From positions 62,001 through 126,000 of IMG/VR virus record IMGVR_UViG_3300036790_000408: a stretch of DNA of 64,000 nucleotides; one strand, given 5' to 3'. Shown in pieces: positions 34,139 to 43,294 of this stretch. The notes beneath the pieces are model-generated. The model saw nothing but the letters and a program-made list of their open reading frames with translations. It did not search any database and had not been told where the DNA came from. The translations under genes and the position numbers were made by a program. This DNA comes from a virus. Every line of letters starts with the position of its first letter. The stretch's first letter is position 1.

Positions 34139-34537
34139 ATGGACCGGAAGCTTTGCTCCTGCGGACGGGTAAAATACGGCATTGGGCGGCTCTGCGCCTT
34201 GTGCCAGCAGCAGAAGCGCAGCCTCAAGGTCAAGCCCACCAGGAAGCCCCGCAAGGGCAGTAACCCAAAGCATTTAGAGTGGATCAGAACCCTCCCCTGC
34301 ATCGTCGATGGGTGCAGAGGAGGCGGTGATCCGGCGCATGTGCGGATGCCTGGAACGGGTGGTGGGATGAAACTCAAACCACCCGATGTCTGGACCGTCC
34401 CATTATGTCGAGAGCATCACCGAGAGCAACACGACATCGGGCACCCCGCCTTCGAGAGGAAATACTGCATCGACTTCCGGCGCTCAGCCATGGAGTTGGC
34501 GGCCCTGTCACCATACCAAGGGGAAGAGATCGCGTGA
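34139..34537 (+). CDS. DUF968-like HNH-type nuclease candidate
   Basis: The product has 132 residues. An N-terminal zinc-finger-like part (CSCGRVKYGIGRLCALC) is followed by a second Cys/His region (PCIVDGCRG, DPAHVRM, VPLCREHHREQH), which is the DUF968/HNH pattern seen in phage recombination nucleases. It is the first cargo gene after virD4. Its stop overlaps the next start (GTGA). Confidence 0.65.
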   Translation: MDRKLCSCGRVKYGIGRLCALCQQQKRSLKVKPTRKPRKGSNPKHLEWIRTLPCIVDGCRGGGDPAHVRMPGTGGGMKLKPPDVWTVPLCREHHREQHDIGHPAFERKYCIDFRRSAMELAALSPYQGEEIA

Positions 34538-35136
34538 ATTACATGGATCAGGATATGGGCGGCGAAGGCATGCACCCACACCGGCATAATCCAGGTGGGA
34601 AATCCAAACCGGCCTGGGATAAACGGTCCATCGTCTCCGCGGTATTCTCCGACTGCGACCGCTACCGCTACGAGTTGATCGAAACGTGGGATCCGCGCGG
34701 CCCCAAGGTGATGTTCCTGATGATGAACCCATCGGTGGCAGGACTAGAGCACTCCGACCCAACGCTCGTTCGTACCGGGAACTATGCTCGCAAGTGGGGC
34801 TATGGGTGTCAGATGGTCGGCAATGTCCACGCCTATCGCGTCACTGATAGCAAGGAGCTATTGAAGGTCGCTGACCCGATAGGACCGGCCAACGATATTG
34901 CTATTCTGCGCATGGCGGGGGAGTGCTCCGAGATCATCCTCGGGTACGGCATGCCGCCCGGTCAACCGAGACAGGTGGCAATCGCGAGACAACAATCTAA
35001 AAGAATTATTGAAGTTCTCAGGAACGCTGGAGCGAACATAAAGTATCTGGCATTATGTAAAGACGGAATAACACCAAGACATCCGCTGTATCTCAAGGGG
35101 GATCTACTCCCTCAACCCTACCTTGTGGAGGCATGA
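34534..35136 (+). CDS. DUF1643 family protein
   Basis: The product has 200 residues from GTG 34534 (ATG 34543 is an alternative). RYELIETWDPRGPKVMFLMM, NPSVAGLEHSDPTLVRTGNY and GNVHAYRVTDSKELLK match DUF1643, a family frequent in phages and mobile elements with no proven activity. An AAGGGGAAG ribosome-binding site precedes the GTG. Confidence 0.78.
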   Translation: MNYMDQDMGGEGMHPHRHNPGGKSKPAWDKRSIVSAVFSDCDRYRYELIETWDPRGPKVMFLMMNPSVAGLEHSDPTLVRTGNYARKWGYGCQMVGNVHAYRVTDSKELLKVADPIGPANDIAILRMAGECSEIILGYGMPPGQPRQVAIARQQSKRIIEVLRNAGANIKYLALCKDGITPRHPLYLKGDLLPQPYLVEA

Positions 35137-35481
35137 ATGCCATTCGACAACACACCAGACAGGCTTGAGACATCCATAACGACTTTGCTGAGAGGGACCA
35201 AGGAACGCATCAAACACCATGAGAATTGGTGCCAAGGCGTACTACGGATGCGTGGGAGCGCTATACCAAAGTACTGCTTACTTGGAGCGATGGATGTAGC
35301 TAAAATTGAGATCAGATCATCATGGGATGATGTGTGGGCGGCCACGGAAGTCGTCCGTAATGTCGCGATAAAACGTGGATATAATTCCCCAGCCGAGTTT
35401 AATGATGCGGATGAAACCACCCACACAACAATCATGGATGCTCTCGACGAGGCCATCTGGACCTCCATGGAGGTGATATGA
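35137..35481 (+). CDS. DUF6197-like hypothetical protein
   Basis: The product has 114 residues. The pattern WCQGVLRMR, PKYCLLGAMDVAK and AEFNDADETTHTTIMDALDE resembles small DUF6197 proteins that are common in phages and plasmids. It begins right after the DUF1643 stop. No activity is known. Confidence 0.55.
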   Translation: MPFDNTPDRLETSITTLLRGTKERIKHHENWCQGVLRMRGSAIPKYCLLGAMDVAKIEIRSSWDDVWAATEVVRNVAIKRGYNSPAEFNDADETTHTTIMDALDEAIWTSMEVI

Positions 35482-35894
35482 AACCTCTGTTCGGTATCTC
35501 ATCTCTGGTGCTGATGATCGTCGCCGGTCATCCGGCACCGGTAGCAATTCCACCCGATCCGATGATCATCCGGGTACACCTCCCATCGGGCTATCCTGAT
35601 CCAGACGGCAAGATACAGGCGTGGATGGTCCGTCAAAAAAATATGAACGGCGGCTCATGCTGCGATCCAAATGACCACACCGCCATTCTCGAGAACGAAC
35701 AATGGAAGATCGACGTCGACCATTATAGCGTCAAGGTAAATGGAGTTTGGGTCAGCATCCCACCCTACACCTTACTCCTGCATCGAGACACCGATCCAAA
35801 CCCGACCGGCAAGGGAGTGCTTTGGAGCGGCTTCAATAGGAATATGCCAGGACAAGTTGTCATCTACTGCTTTGCCCCAGGCACCGGCACATGA
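35478..35894 (+). CDS. Secreted hypothetical protein
   Basis: The product has 138 residues with a putative signal peptide at the N-terminus (LFGISSLVLMIVAGHPAPVA). The mature part contains GGSCCDPNDHTA and WVSIPPYTLLLH. It overlaps both neighbours by four bases. No family was recognised. Confidence 0.6.
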   Translation: MKPLFGISSLVLMIVAGHPAPVAIPPDPMIIRVHLPSGYPDPDGKIQAWMVRQKNMNGGSCCDPNDHTAILENEQWKIDVDHYSVKVNGVWVSIPPYTLLLHRDTDPNPTGKGVLWSGFNRNMPGQVVIYCFAPGTGT

Positions 35895-36067
35895 GCCTCT
35901 CTCCAGAGAATAAGGAATGGATCCGGGACTGCATGATGCAGCGCAAGCGGGTCTTGAAGGGTGAGTACGTCCACTGGTGCCCCGAGTGGGATGAGCTGCC
36001 GATGGATGAAACCTGCATGGAGTGGCCGTGCGGCTGCTCCGTCAGTGACGCAGCCCTTCGGAAATAG
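35891..36067 (+). CDS. Small Cys-rich protein, last gene of the plus operon
   Basis: The product has 58 residues with five Cys, including WPCGCS. The ATG overlaps the upstream stop (ATGA). Its 3' end overlaps the relaxase 3' end by 26 bases tail-to-tail. Confidence 0.5.
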   Translation: MSLSPENKEWIRDCMMQRKRVLKGEYVHWCPEWDELPMDETCMEWPCGCSVSDAALRK

Positions 36068-39000
36068 ACCGCGACTGCGCACGCTCGTGCGCCGGATACG
36101 CTCGCTCCATCGTCACGTTCATCTGTCGGCCCTGCACCATGTTCCTGATGTGAGAATAGGTCATCGGTGGCGTTCGGTTCACCGTTTGGTGCAGGGTCTT
36201 CAACGCTCCGCGGCGGATCTCGGTCAGCCGGTCGAGTAGGCCGAGGGCCGAGTCCATCTTCGTCTTGGTGGCGAACTGCTTGGCGACATTGGCCCATTTG
36301 TCGTCGAGAGTGATGTCGTGCAGATCATTGATCGGCCGCGACTCCTTGACCGCCAGTCGCTCGGCCGACTCGCTAGTGATCAGCCAGGAGCGCTGCTGAT
36401 GCCGGGTGTTGCCGGTGTACGCCTGCGCGCCAGTGACGCCATGGCTGCCGGATGGCAGTGCTAGGATGTGCTCGCCGACCGATGAGCCCTGCGCCGTATG
36501 GATGGTCGTGGCGTCGCCGTAGGCCAGCATAACGCGACCAGAGTTCACGTGCTTCGAGGTCAACGAACTCCACTCCACCCGCCCCACGACACCGTCTGAG
36601 TTGCGAAGGAGAAGTCCCCTCTGTCGATCGGCGTCGACCACATCGAGTACCGTGCCGTTGCGACCGATCGACCGCATCGTGCCATTTGGCAGCTCGGCCT
36701 TGGTGGACTGGAATAGCCGCACCTTGTCACCGACCGCGATCGATAGGAGATAATTGCGATCCCCGTCGGTGGCCTTGATCCCCATGACCTTGTCAGGCCC
36801 GACCAAACTCATTTCCCGCCTAGCTTCCCTGACCGCCATGCCGATCTGATGCGCGTCGGAATTGGTTGGAGCGCTGATCGTTGGAGCGTGCCCGGTTTCT
36901 TTGAGGCGCTCAATGTAGAGCTTGGCGGTGCGCTCGATCACGCCGGCCCGGCCGCCGTAAGCCATCTCCGCGGTGCCGTCGTCGCGCTTCATACTCAGCG
37001 CTTGGTGCGCCTCGCCACGCCGGAGCAGATTGACGATCGAGAGCTCTCGCTCAGTTTTCTGGCGGACGGTCGTCAGGATCTCAGGCACCTGGGATGGGCC
37101 TAGGGCGCGACGGGACAGCTCAATGATCGCTCCAGCCTCGATGCTGGCGCACTGCTTGTCGTCGCCCAGCGCTACCACGGTGAAACCAAGACGGTCCTGC
37201 GCGCGCATAAGATGAAGGGCCTGCCGAGTACCGAGCAGGCCCCATTCGTCGATGGCGATGACGGTATTAGTGCCGGCGCGTATGATGCCCTTATCGAACC
37301 CCTCCATCAAGACCGAGAAAGCTTTGACGTTGCGCTTGTCGATGCCAGCGCCACGCAGATCGTCCGCCTGACGCCAAGCCAGTGAAGCACCAAGAACTTC
37401 CCGTCCCTGCTCTTTCCAGGCGGCTACAAGCGGTTTCAGGAGCGTCGTTTTACCGCTGCCTGCAGCGCCGACAACAACTCCGAACCTGGCACCAGAAGCA
37501 AGGCGCTCCATTGCGGCTTTTTGGTTTTTGCCGTGCTCACTGGCGAAGTCCAGATCAGGGAACTGAGCAATTTTTCGCTCAAGAAGGGAGCGAGGAATGG
37601 CTCCGGTTTTATCGCCGGCCGCGGCGCGCGCGAGGCGCACGAACTCTCGCTCATCCGTCTCATGGAGGGAGGTTGTGACACTGGTGTACCGTTGGTTCCG
37701 CTCCTGGCCCCATACCAGGTTCGTTAACTCACCATACTGGAGAACGCCGCTTTTTACCATTTCATGGGTAACATGTCTGATATCCGTCAGATTGTTGGCG
37801 CCATGCTCAATCAGCCCGCGCAGCGCGGCGAGGCGCAAATCCCAGTGTGGTACAACTGCACTATGCTCAAGTTTTTTTTCGAGCCATGGCAATGCAGTCT
37901 CGTATGCCTTCTTGTAGCGCTGCTCCGGCGTCAGTGGCGGGAGTTGCGGGCCGATCAGTTGAAAGGTTCGAGGGGTCCAGCCGACTTCCTTGGCTTGCAC
38001 CTTCCATCCGTCGAAGTCAGCCAGATCGTCCTTGCCTCCCTTGACCTTCTGGTCGAGGCTTTGGGTGGCTCGCTTGATCCGCTCTTGACGCTGAGGCTCC
38101 GCCAAATCCTCCCAGACCTCACCCTTCTGCCGGGTGTAGAGCATAGCTATCGCTTCGCCGGCGTTGGTTCGCTTGGAGAATATGATCCGCAGGTCATCTG
38201 ATATGGCGGTCATGCGGGCGGCACCGGTGCGCTCATCCAACACCACCTCGAAACCAACTTCGCGCAACTTGGTCGCCAGCCGCGCCTGATAGTATCCATC
38301 CGCCTCGAAAATGAAGCCCTTGATCGCTTCGGTGTCGAGCGAGCCAACGTGGCCGTTGGGGCAAAAGACGGCATTGGGGATCAGGAAATGGGTATGGATA
38401 CCAGGATCCCCGCGAACCTCCTTGTCCGGCTCAATCACCACTTGGCCGTTCCGCACCGACACCATGGTCTTGCGGGCGGTATGGTGGGTGAACTCCAGCC
38501 ACGCGACATAGCCGGCCAGGAAGCCATCCTTGCCGCCGTCGCCGAGTCTGGCGTGGCCAACCTCCGAGGCGATGTACCCGACCGCCTCACGCGCTGCCTC
38601 GATATGCGCGTTCATGAGCATGGCCTGCTCAACCGGTCCGGCTAGGGCCCAGGCCACTGAAACGCTCTTGTCCGGCGTCGGGCAGAAATCATAGGAGCCG
38701 ATCGGCGTGCTCCATTTGCGCTCGCCGGTCTTCGGGTTGACCGGCATCTGACGTTCGGTCGCGTACTTCTTGTCGGCGATCTGGCTGCCATCAGCCTTAC
38801 GCCCCGCCAATAGAGCCGCGACCTCGTCCTGCCGCAGTGGCCTGGTGTTGTCGATGCCAAGCCCCACCAGCACCGACGGATGAATGTCTGGGCGCACGAT
38901 GGCGAGGTGACCGACCTCGTCAGCTTTCGACTCTTTGACATCGACCCGGTACATCTCACGATTGAGAGCCACGTCCCACTGCTTCATGGTGCGGCTCATC

Positions 39001-39449
39001 ATCTGCTCGATCTCTCGGGACGACTTGCCGATCAGATGGTCGGGACCGGGATCGATCTCCGGTATGCCGTGCAGCGCACGGGCCTCTGGGGGGATGTCGG
39101 CGCCCCCGCTCTCCCGGTGCACCGCGGCGTTGATACCGGCCTGGAAGTCGCTCCGCAGCCTGTCCTCGACCTCCTGCACCGACATCGCGGCATCAGGCGC
39201 CGCGGCATAGGCGGCAATCAGATCGACATTCGGCGCCACGCGATCATCCAGCCACATATGAACGTGGTCATCGATCTTCTGCTCCCGAATGATCTCGTGC
39301 GCCTCTTCGGCGGTGGTCGCCGCCATGCCGCGCTCGTAGTACGCGGCGACCCTGGAGCGCTCCTGGCTCATGGTCAGGTTCATGAGGTGGTTGACCATCC
39401 CCGAGGTAGATGACGGCGCGCCACCGGCGATTTTCTGGAAGCCGATCAT
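36042..39449 (-). CDS. MobF-type conjugative relaxase-helicase
   Basis: The product has 1135 residues. A tyrosine pair in RVAAYYERG (37-38) is the likely nicking site. The metal-binding HUH motif IHTHFLIPNA has H352/H354, and YDFCPTPDKSVSVAWAL precedes it. Walker A GAAGSGKTT (661-669) opens a RecD-like helicase that continues with AIDEWGLLG and IHTAQGSS. It would nick oriT, unwind and pilot DNA to VirD4. About 170 residues, including an acidic helical stretch, separate the tyrosines from the rest of the relaxase core, much more than in TrwC or TraI. Confidence 0.92.
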   Translation of the reverse strand: MIGFQKIAGGAPSSTSGMVNHLMNLTMSQERSRVAAYYERGMAATTAEEAHEIIREQKIDDHVHMWLDDRVAPNVDLIAAYAAAPDAAMSVQEVEDRLRSDFQAGINAAVHRESGGADIPPEARALHGIPEIDPGPDHLIGKSSREIEQMMSRTMKQWDVALNREMYRVDVKESKADEVGHLAIVRPDIHPSVLVGLGIDNTRPLRQDEVAALLAGRKADGSQIADKKYATERQMPVNPKTGERKWSTPIGSYDFCPTPDKSVSVAWALAGPVEQAMLMNAHIEAAREAVGYIASEVGHARLGDGGKDGFLAGYVAWLEFTHHTARKTMVSVRNGQVVIEPDKEVRGDPGIHTHFLIPNAVFCPNGHVGSLDTEAIKGFIFEADGYYQARLATKLREVGFEVVLDERTGAARMTAISDDLRIIFSKRTNAGEAIAMLYTRQKGEVWEDLAEPQRQERIKRATQSLDQKVKGGKDDLADFDGWKVQAKEVGWTPRTFQLIGPQLPPLTPEQRYKKAYETALPWLEKKLEHSAVVPHWDLRLAALRGLIEHGANNLTDIRHVTHEMVKSGVLQYGELTNLVWGQERNQRYTSVTTSLHETDEREFVRLARAAAGDKTGAIPRSLLERKIAQFPDLDFASEHGKNQKAAMERLASGARFGVVVGAAGSGKTTLLKPLVAAWKEQGREVLGASLAWRQADDLRGAGIDKRNVKAFSVLMEGFDKGIIRAGTNTVIAIDEWGLLGTRQALHLMRAQDRLGFTVVALGDDKQCASIEAGAIIELSRRALGPSQVPEILTTVRQKTERELSIVNLLRRGEAHQALSMKRDDGTAEMAYGGRAGVIERTAKLYIERLKETGHAPTISAPTNSDAHQIGMAVREARREMSLVGPDKVMGIKATDGDRNYLLSIAVGDKVRLFQSTKAELPNGTMRSIGRNGTVLDVVDADRQRGLLLRNSDGVVGRVEWSSLTSKHVNSGRVMLAYGDATTIHTAQGSSVGEHILALPSGSHGVTGAQAYTGNTRHQQRSWLITSESAERLAVKESRPINDLHDITLDDKWANVAKQFATKTKMDSALGLLDRLTEIRRGALKTLHQTVNRTPPMTYSHIRNMVQGRQMNVTMERAYPAHERAQSRSISEGLRH

Positions 39450-39452
39450 GAC

Positions 39453-40226
39453 CTATTTGAGATGCATCACCGTCTCGGCAAGCAGATCATCGAGAAGGTC
39501 GGTCGGCACCAATCTCTCCTCGAATTTCTCTGTGATGTTCTCATTGTCTCTGAACCAAGAGGTAATGAATTCATTCAGATAAGTGGATCGGTATAGCTCT
39601 TTCTCTGGTGAGAGCATCTTGAACCGCAGCAGCTTGTTGACCTCCCTCTTTAGCTCATGCGGCAGCGTCATGGCCGTCGTGATGTCGAGGAGCCTCACTG
39701 GAGGCATCCGCATGGGGTGCATCTGCATCCACATGATGCAGAGGATCGGCCGAAGGGCGTAGAGGTATTCTTTGCAGGTATGGTCACCGGCGAAAACCTC
39801 CTGGAGGTGACCCTTCGAGTTATTCTTGGCAAAATTGACGTAGTGATGAACAAGAGCTTTGGGCGAAAAGTACTCGTACATGACGTCGAGTAACTTGCCC
39901 TGGAACCCGTATTCGTCGGCGTAAATGATAGGCGACCGAAGCCACTCCAGCAGCGCTGGGTTCGACTTCTGAGCCAATACAAGTGCCTTGCGAATGTCCC
40001 ACCCAGAGTAGTCGTATAGATCACCATCTTCCTCGAAACGCAACGTCTTGAGGGAGTCATGGATCACTAGGTAACCGTTCAGGTTCTTGGCGAATATGAA
40101 GCGCACATCATAGTCGCTGTCAGGCGACTGGAAGCCCCACGCACGACTGCCGCTCTCTGCGGCGAAGAGAAGGTGCAGGCTATCAGCCTCAAGCCGATCC
40201 TGCAGCTTGGATATGTTGATGGTCAT
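39453..40226 (-). CDS. RlaP-family predicted nucleotidyltransferase
   Basis: The product has 257 residues. The motif ESGSRAWGFQSPDSDYDVRF is the GS-x9-DxD active-site pattern of the polymerase-beta superfamily in the RlaP (DUF/YcgL-type) group common in phages. Its substrate is unknown; RNA-ligase-associated roles have been proposed for relatives. It is coupled to the upstream gene (ATGA) and sits next to the relaxase. Confidence 0.82.
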   Translation of the reverse strand: MTINISKLQDRLEADSLHLLFAAESGSRAWGFQSPDSDYDVRFIFAKNLNGYLVIHDSLKTLRFEEDGDLYDYSGWDIRKALVLAQKSNPALLEWLRSPIIYADEYGFQGKLLDVMYEYFSPKALVHHYVNFAKNNSKGHLQEVFAGDHTCKEYLYALRPILCIMWMQMHPMRMPPVRLLDITTAMTLPHELKREVNKLLRFKMLSPEKELYRSTYLNEFITSWFRDNENITEKFEERLVPTDLLDDLLAETVMHLK

Positions 40227-40501
40227 TTCACCTCTCCCGTAGAGACTGCGCGCGCCACGTTGGCCGGCAGTTCGTTCAGCCCATCCCGGATCTCGTTGAC
40301 CGACGACACCAGTTGCCGGATCAAGCCCGGCAAGTCCGACGACGGCGGCTCGTCCATCTTCTTGATCAGGTCAGCGGTCAGAGCGTTGGTCACCTCGACG
40401 ATGCCGCCGAGGGTCTCCATCGCCGCGATGAGCACTTCCGTGCGTTGATCGAGGTGATCGAACCGCTCCTGCAGGAAGTCGAGCAGCACCGACTCAGTCA
40501 T
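40223..40501 (-). CDS. Small helical hypothetical protein
   Basis: The product has 92 residues, nearly all helical with heptads (LLDFLQERFDHLDQRTEVLI), likely a coiled-coil oligomer. It overlaps both neighbours. Function is unknown. Confidence 0.55.
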   Translation of the reverse strand: MTESVLLDFLQERFDHLDQRTEVLIAAMETLGGIVEVTNALTADLIKKMDEPPSSDLPGLIRQLVSSVNEIRDGLNELPANVARAVSTGEVK

Positions 40502-40715
40502 CGAGAGGGCCTATCTTCGAGTGACGGCGGTCGGCCGCAGCATGCGCGATGGTGTTGAATGCGCGGCGGGCGATCTCGGCGTTCAAGCGAGCCAACCCAG
40601 TTCGTTGCGAACGGGTGACCGCATCCTCGATGCCGACGCACGCATCGAGATCACTCTCGAAGTCGTCGCGCATTGAGCCCAGCGCCACCATGATGATGTG
40701 CCGGTCCTCGATCAT
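40494..40715 (-). CDS. Small helical hypothetical protein
   Basis: The product has 73 residues, helical and charged. It overlaps the downstream gene by 8 bases and the upstream gene by 4 bases, which supports a coupled operon. No family was recognised. Confidence 0.5.
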   Translation of the reverse strand: MIEDRHIIMVALGSMRDDFESDLDACVGIEDAVTRSQRTGLARLNAEIARRAFNTIAHAAADRRHSKIGPLDD

Positions 40716-41113
40716 TGAAGATCGGCGTCGTCAGCAATTAGGCCTTTGGCCTTCGCCAATTCCAGTCCAGCCGCACAACCACCCTGGCTAGGGAACCAGA
40801 AGAGACTGGTTTCGTCACCGTCCTTTGAAATAGCAATCCTGACATAAACGATCTGACCATCGTCATCCTTCTGGACGTCGACTGTATCCGCCACACCGCC
40901 AGCACGAAGCGCCTTGTGTGCCGCGTCGGGGGTTCGTCCCATGCGACCACCCACCGCCTTACTCGCCTCAACGCATCGCCCGCTACCGAAATCCAGAATC
41001 CACCACACCCGCGCCGGTGGCTTTGATGCAACCTTGTCCGGTGGCGCCGCGTGGCTGGTGGCGATGGTGAGCGCCAGAGAGGCGACGGCGGATAGGATGG
41101 TGAGCGTTTTCAT
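40712..41113 (-). CDS. Secreted hypothetical protein
   Basis: The product has 133 residues with a good signal peptide (IATSHA-APP). The mature domain has two Cys (SGRCVEAS, QGGCAAGL) that may form a disulfide. It is coupled on both sides. Role is unknown. Confidence 0.6.
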   Translation of the reverse strand: MKTLTILSAVASLALTIATSHAAPPDKVASKPPARVWWILDFGSGRCVEASKAVGGRMGRTPDAAHKALRAGGVADTVDVQKDDDGQIVYVRIAISKDGDETSLFWFPSQGGCAAGLELAKAKGLIADDADLQ

Positions 41114-41868
41114 TGTGGTTCCTCATGATGGATGTAAGTTTCGTTGAATTGAGCCGCGCAAAGATTAGCGTGCATCTGAACCAACTGCCGGTATCCAGGA
41201 CTGACGTGCTTGTCGGCGCATAAGAACAACTGCAATTTGGAGCCATCATAAAAGGAGAAATATGCCGTTCGCCCCAGAACGAGCACCTTCCCCGTAAACA
41301 CGCATGATGGACATTGAAACTGCAGAAGTTCCTTGGCCTTTGGGCTAAAGGTAGCCTTGTCGTCAGAGATATCATTGAGGAGCGCGAGATCGCCGTGGTG
41401 CTCCTGCGCGAGCCGATTATAGGCCCTTGCGGCATCCTCTGCGGTGACATGACAATAACTGGTGTACCGTTTTCTCTTACAAGAAACGCACGCTTTATAC
41501 AGCCCATCAGGCATTTCTTGAATGCCGTGATAGCCGATAGTGTTGGACAACAGGCGACGACGATGCAGAACACTCTCATGAGGCGTTAACCACCGAAGAT
41601 TGTCCCGCCGATTGTCCAGTGGGTCGTGGTTTCTATGATCCACGAACAGAGAGCGACCTGGAACCGTCATGAACGGGTCCATGACCTCTCTCTGCATCTC
41701 CCGGCAAATAGACTTCTCGGCAGACCAGATCATCCTCTGAGCGTACCACGCACCTCTCCGACCCTTTTTCGGTGACCAATCATAGCGGGCGATGCGATCG
41801 TAATCGCAGTCGTCGACAACGGCCACGAGGCCATTTTTCAGCGAAATCTCTTGCATGAAGCGGTTCAT
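41110..41868 (-). CDS. HNH endonuclease with AP2-like DNA-binding domain
   Basis: The product has 252 residues. The HNH core (FVDHRNHDPLDNRRDNLRWL) is followed by an AP2-type segment (GYHGIQEMPDGLYKACVS, then AARAYNRLAQEHHG), the arrangement of phage homing endonucleases. A Cys pair (FQCPSCVF) lies near residue 185. It starts the relaxase operon, divergent from the StbB-like operon. Confidence 0.8.
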   Translation of the reverse strand: MNRFMQEISLKNGLVAVVDDCDYDRIARYDWSPKKGRRGAWYAQRMIWSAEKSICREMQREVMDPFMTVPGRSLFVDHRNHDPLDNRRDNLRWLTPHESVLHRRRLLSNTIGYHGIQEMPDGLYKACVSCKRKRYTSYCHVTAEDAARAYNRLAQEHHGDLALLNDISDDKATFSPKAKELLQFQCPSCVFTGKVLVLGRTAYFSFYDGSKLQLFLCADKHVSPGYRQLVQMHANLCAAQFNETYIHHEEPQ

Positions 41869-42073
41869 AGGCGTATAATTGGATTATTGTCAACGATCGT
41901 TTTTGATTATTCTTGCTCAGCATCGCGATGCATATTGTCTTTCGCTAATCCCCCCTCTACCCAAACTCCAAAACCATCCCAACTTCAAACCTCACCATGC
42001 GCCAAACGATCAAACACAAGCGCATCAGCATATTCCATTTGACACACATACGAACATATGTCATCGTGTTTGA
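41869..42073. promoter_or_regulatory. Divergent intergenic region, candidate oriT and operator
   Basis: These 205 bases are AT-rich and C-tract rich (CCCCCCTCTACCC) between the relaxase operon and the StbB-like operon, where oriT often lies in MobF plasmids. Nested inverted repeats TGACA/TGTCA (42040-42063) and CATA/TATG sit next to the downstream start. TTGACA at 42039-42044 is a good -35; a weak -10 17 bases on would put the transcript start at the ATG. Confidence 0.4.
42040..42063. repeat. Nested inverted repeat overlapping a -35 element
   Basis: TGACA (42040-42044) is mirrored by TGTCA (42059-42063), with CATA/TATG inside. The left arm is part of the TTGACA -35 sequence, so a bound protein would block transcription of the 42074 operon. 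Confidence 0.45.
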
Positions 42074-42445
42074 ATGTCAGATGATAACTTCCAACAGCAT
42101 GCCAGGGCGCACCTAGCCGCCGCACTCGCCCGTCGATCAACCCAATATCGCTGGTTCTGGGATAACTGGGATTGGTTCCAAACCGAGCTCAAAAAGACGC
42201 CTCACCCGGATTGGGATGCGTTTGCTGAAGCGATGGGCAAGCTCGGAATAACCAACGCGCGCGGTGGTACACCGACCGCCAGCACCACACGCCAGACCTA
42301 TGGCCGGATCAAGAAACTCAAGCTGAAACAGACCGAGTCAGATCAGCCTGACGTGGATGCTCCCTCTCTCGCACCCAACCTGCCGGCCGCCGACTTGGCT
42401 GGTGGCTTCTCTCTGCGCCCACAAAAACCAATCCAAAAAGGATAA
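42074..42445 (+). CDS. Small protein of the plasmid stability/transfer module
   Basis: The product has 123 residues. It has aromatic-rich RWFWDNWDWFQTEL, then DWDAFAEAMGKLGITNARGG and a basic KKLKLKQ segment, possibly a DNA-binding HTH. It lies directly before the StbB-like ATPase, the position of StbA-type partners in IncW-like modules (analogy only). No Shine-Dalgarno sequence is visible, so translation may be leaderless. Confidence 0.5.
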   Translation: MSDDNFQQHARAHLAAALARRSTQYRWFWDNWDWFQTELKKTPHPDWDAFAEAMGKLGITNARGGTPTASTTRQTYGRIKKLKLKQTESDQPDVDAPSLAPNLPAADLAGGFSLRPQKPIQKG

Positions 42446-42448
42446 TCC

Positions 42449-43294
42449 ATGGCGTCACCCCTCCGACTGATCCGCACGAACCTGAACCGGCTCCTGGGAT
42501 CGGATGAAGAGCCGGCCGAGGTGCCCCTGGTCATCGACCGCATTGTCGGTGATGAGCAACCTGAGGCGCGCGTTCGGTCCAGCCTCGATCTGACCGGCAA
42601 GGATAAGCTGGTGATGGTCCTCGGTGCAGGATCGTCCGGCAAGACCACGCTGATGCGCTGGATCACAGAGCGCACTCTGAACGATGGCAGGGAGCTGTCG
42701 ATCGCCACCACCGATGTCGGTCGGGCGACCCTCCGTCGATTTTTTAAGGATGCTGACGGCCCCACCAATGAGGCGGGGATCAATCTCTGGCTCGAGGGCC
42801 TGTTCGGCTTCCTGATCCGGTCACCAATGACGGCCGCGGTCGATTTCCGCGCCGACATGACGCTGGTGCCGATCCTCGAAGGCGTACCCGATATGCACCG
42901 TATGTTGGAGCGCGCCGGGGTGCACCCGGTGGTGCTCTACATGCTGACACCGCGGGTCGAGGATTTGACCGTGCTGCGCGCCATGGAGGCGGTGGGGTTC
43001 CAGCCCAAGGCTACGGCGCTGGTGATGAACGTCGGTAAGGCGATCAACCCAGCCGACGCGATGGCTGAGTTTCGAGCGATTCGCGCGCACTCGCTGTTCC
43101 AGTCGGTGGTCAAGCGTGGCGCGGTGCAACTCTGGATGCCAAATCTCGTACCGGCCCGCGATATCGAGAACGCCGGTCTGTCGTTTACCGACACGCAAAA
43201 GCTAGAGACCGAGCCAGTGACCGCATCGCGGACGTTCCACTGGCTGCGCGAAATGGAGATGGCCTTTGACCCGATCGCCACCTGGCTCCCCTAA
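42449..43294 (+). CDS. StbB/VirC1-like P-loop ATPase
   Basis: The product has 281 residues. Walker A VLGAGSSGKTTL has G59-T67. The remainder resembles StbB/VirC1-type ParA relatives encoded next to oriT and relaxase genes, which position or recruit the transfer DNA. The signature lysine of true ParA Walker A (KGGxGKT) is missing. It follows the 42074 gene by 3 bases. Confidence 0.68.
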   Translation: MASPLRLIRTNLNRLLGSDEEPAEVPLVIDRIVGDEQPEARVRSSLDLTGKDKLVMVLGAGSSGKTTLMRWITERTLNDGRELSIATTDVGRATLRRFFKDADGPTNEAGINLWLEGLFGFLIRSPMTAAVDFRADMTLVPILEGVPDMHRMLERAGVHPVVLYMLTPRVEDLTVLRAMEAVGFQPKATALVMNVGKAINPADAMAEFRAIRAHSLFQSVVKRGAVQLWMPNLVPARDIENAGLSFTDTQKLETEPVTASRTFHWLREMEMAFDPIATWLP

